This document shows, in pieces, positions 63,876 through 64,000 of a stretch of 64,000 bases of DNA. The DNA is from Megamerina dolium (lineage: Eukaryota; Arthropoda; Insecta; Diptera; Megamerinidae): contig OY978530.1 in the NCBI GenBank assembly GCA_963854835.1, forward strand, positions 5,910,001 through 5,974,000, read 5' to 3'. Position 1 is the first letter of the stretch. Every line of letters begins with the position of its first letter. The position numbers and the translations under genes were made by a program. Below the pieces are notes generated by a model. It saw nothing but the letters and a program-made list of their open reading frames with translations, had not been told where the DNA came from and searched no databases.

Positions 63876-64000
63876 ATGGACCAGCTTAAAAAGCTGTTGG
63901 TAGAGATGAATCTATCATCATCAACTGCAAATTCGGAATTGCTGGTGAGGCTGAGGCAAGCTATGGAGGCTAAGGGTATTCATGTAGAAAAACATGAGTT
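63876..64000 (+). pseudogene. gypsy A/B-family gag fragment, cut by window end
   Basis: DQLKKLLVEMNLSSSTANSE and RLRQAMEAKGIHVEKHE match the SAP-like start of copies A-C, with substitutions. The ATG at 63876 corresponds to residue Val 8 of the others (GTG to ATG). Upstream is a T/A-rich junction with the SINE, not an LTR or primer site. Whether the rest of the element follows cannot be seen. Confidence 0.85.

Overview
The window looks like transposon-rich, AT-rich intergenic or heterochromatic DNA from an insect, most likely a higher fly (Diptera). I infer this from the mix of families: I-clade, Jockey-like and RTE-like LINEs, mdg1/412-like and other Ty3/gypsy elements, BEL/Pao and Copia remnants, a Penelope-like fragment, Tc1 elements with sub-terminal repeats, and a noncoding element carrying a (GGAC)n tract. 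I found no convincing host protein-coding gene, rRNA, functional tRNA gene or CRISPR. The species cannot be named from the sequence.

Layout. 1-1330: RTE-like LINE endonuclease (-). 1732-3381: Tc1 element with IR/DR ends and a frameshifted transposase. 3443-4490: decayed virus-like block with a phospholipase A2-like gene, a possible scrap of adenain-type protease, and an antisense ORF resembling a CARD domain. 4946-9959: gypsy copy A (pol kept, most of gag lost). 9988-10355: tRNA-derived SINE. 10956-17359: a TTAA-flanked element containing (TA)n, gypsy copy B (11279-15179, with a gag-integrase fusion ORF) and a second Tc1 (15195-16822). 19110-20410: BEL/Pao gag. 20604-22687: diverged LTR split by (TA)n and SINE pieces. 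23540-24060: BEL/Pao RT (-). 24500-25260: Copia pol (-). 25528-26490: LINE RT (-). 26880-33897: I-clade LINE broken by two noncoding DNA elements and ending in (TAA)n. 34281-34720: truncated IS630-Tc1-mariner-type transposase. 35520-36960: BEL/Pao (-). 36962-37435: Penelope 3' end with a hammerhead-like motif. 37440-41340: old gypsy pol with gypsy copy C (38548-39993) inserted in it. 42966-44830: LINE (-). 45430-45960: gypsy RT (-). 46771-49470: Jockey-like LINE pieces (-). 49579-50473: second TTAA element. 50950-52395: BEL/Pao (+). 52752-60121: almost intact mdg1/412-like gypsy with 148-bp LTRs and a SINE in its leader. 60150-61800: BEL/Pao (-). 62745-63490: Jockey RT C-terminus (-). Then a SINE and a gag fragment run to the window end.

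How the parts relate. The insertions can be ordered by nesting and target-site duplications: gypsy C in the old gypsy, a SINE in the 412-like gypsy, two noncoding DNA elements in the I-clade LINE, and gypsy B plus a Tc1 in the TTAA element. The three gypsy A/B/C copies share a SAP-like gag N-terminus, a tRNA-Leu-type primer site and ATAT duplications. A and B have lost complementary parts of the polyprotein.

The items most worth follow-up are the PLA2/adenain/CARD block, the uninterrupted gag-integrase fusion of copy B, the near-intact 412-like element with non-TG/CA LTR ends, the TTAA family, and the perfect inverted repeats inside dead elements. All family calls come from motif recognition by eye; no database search was run.
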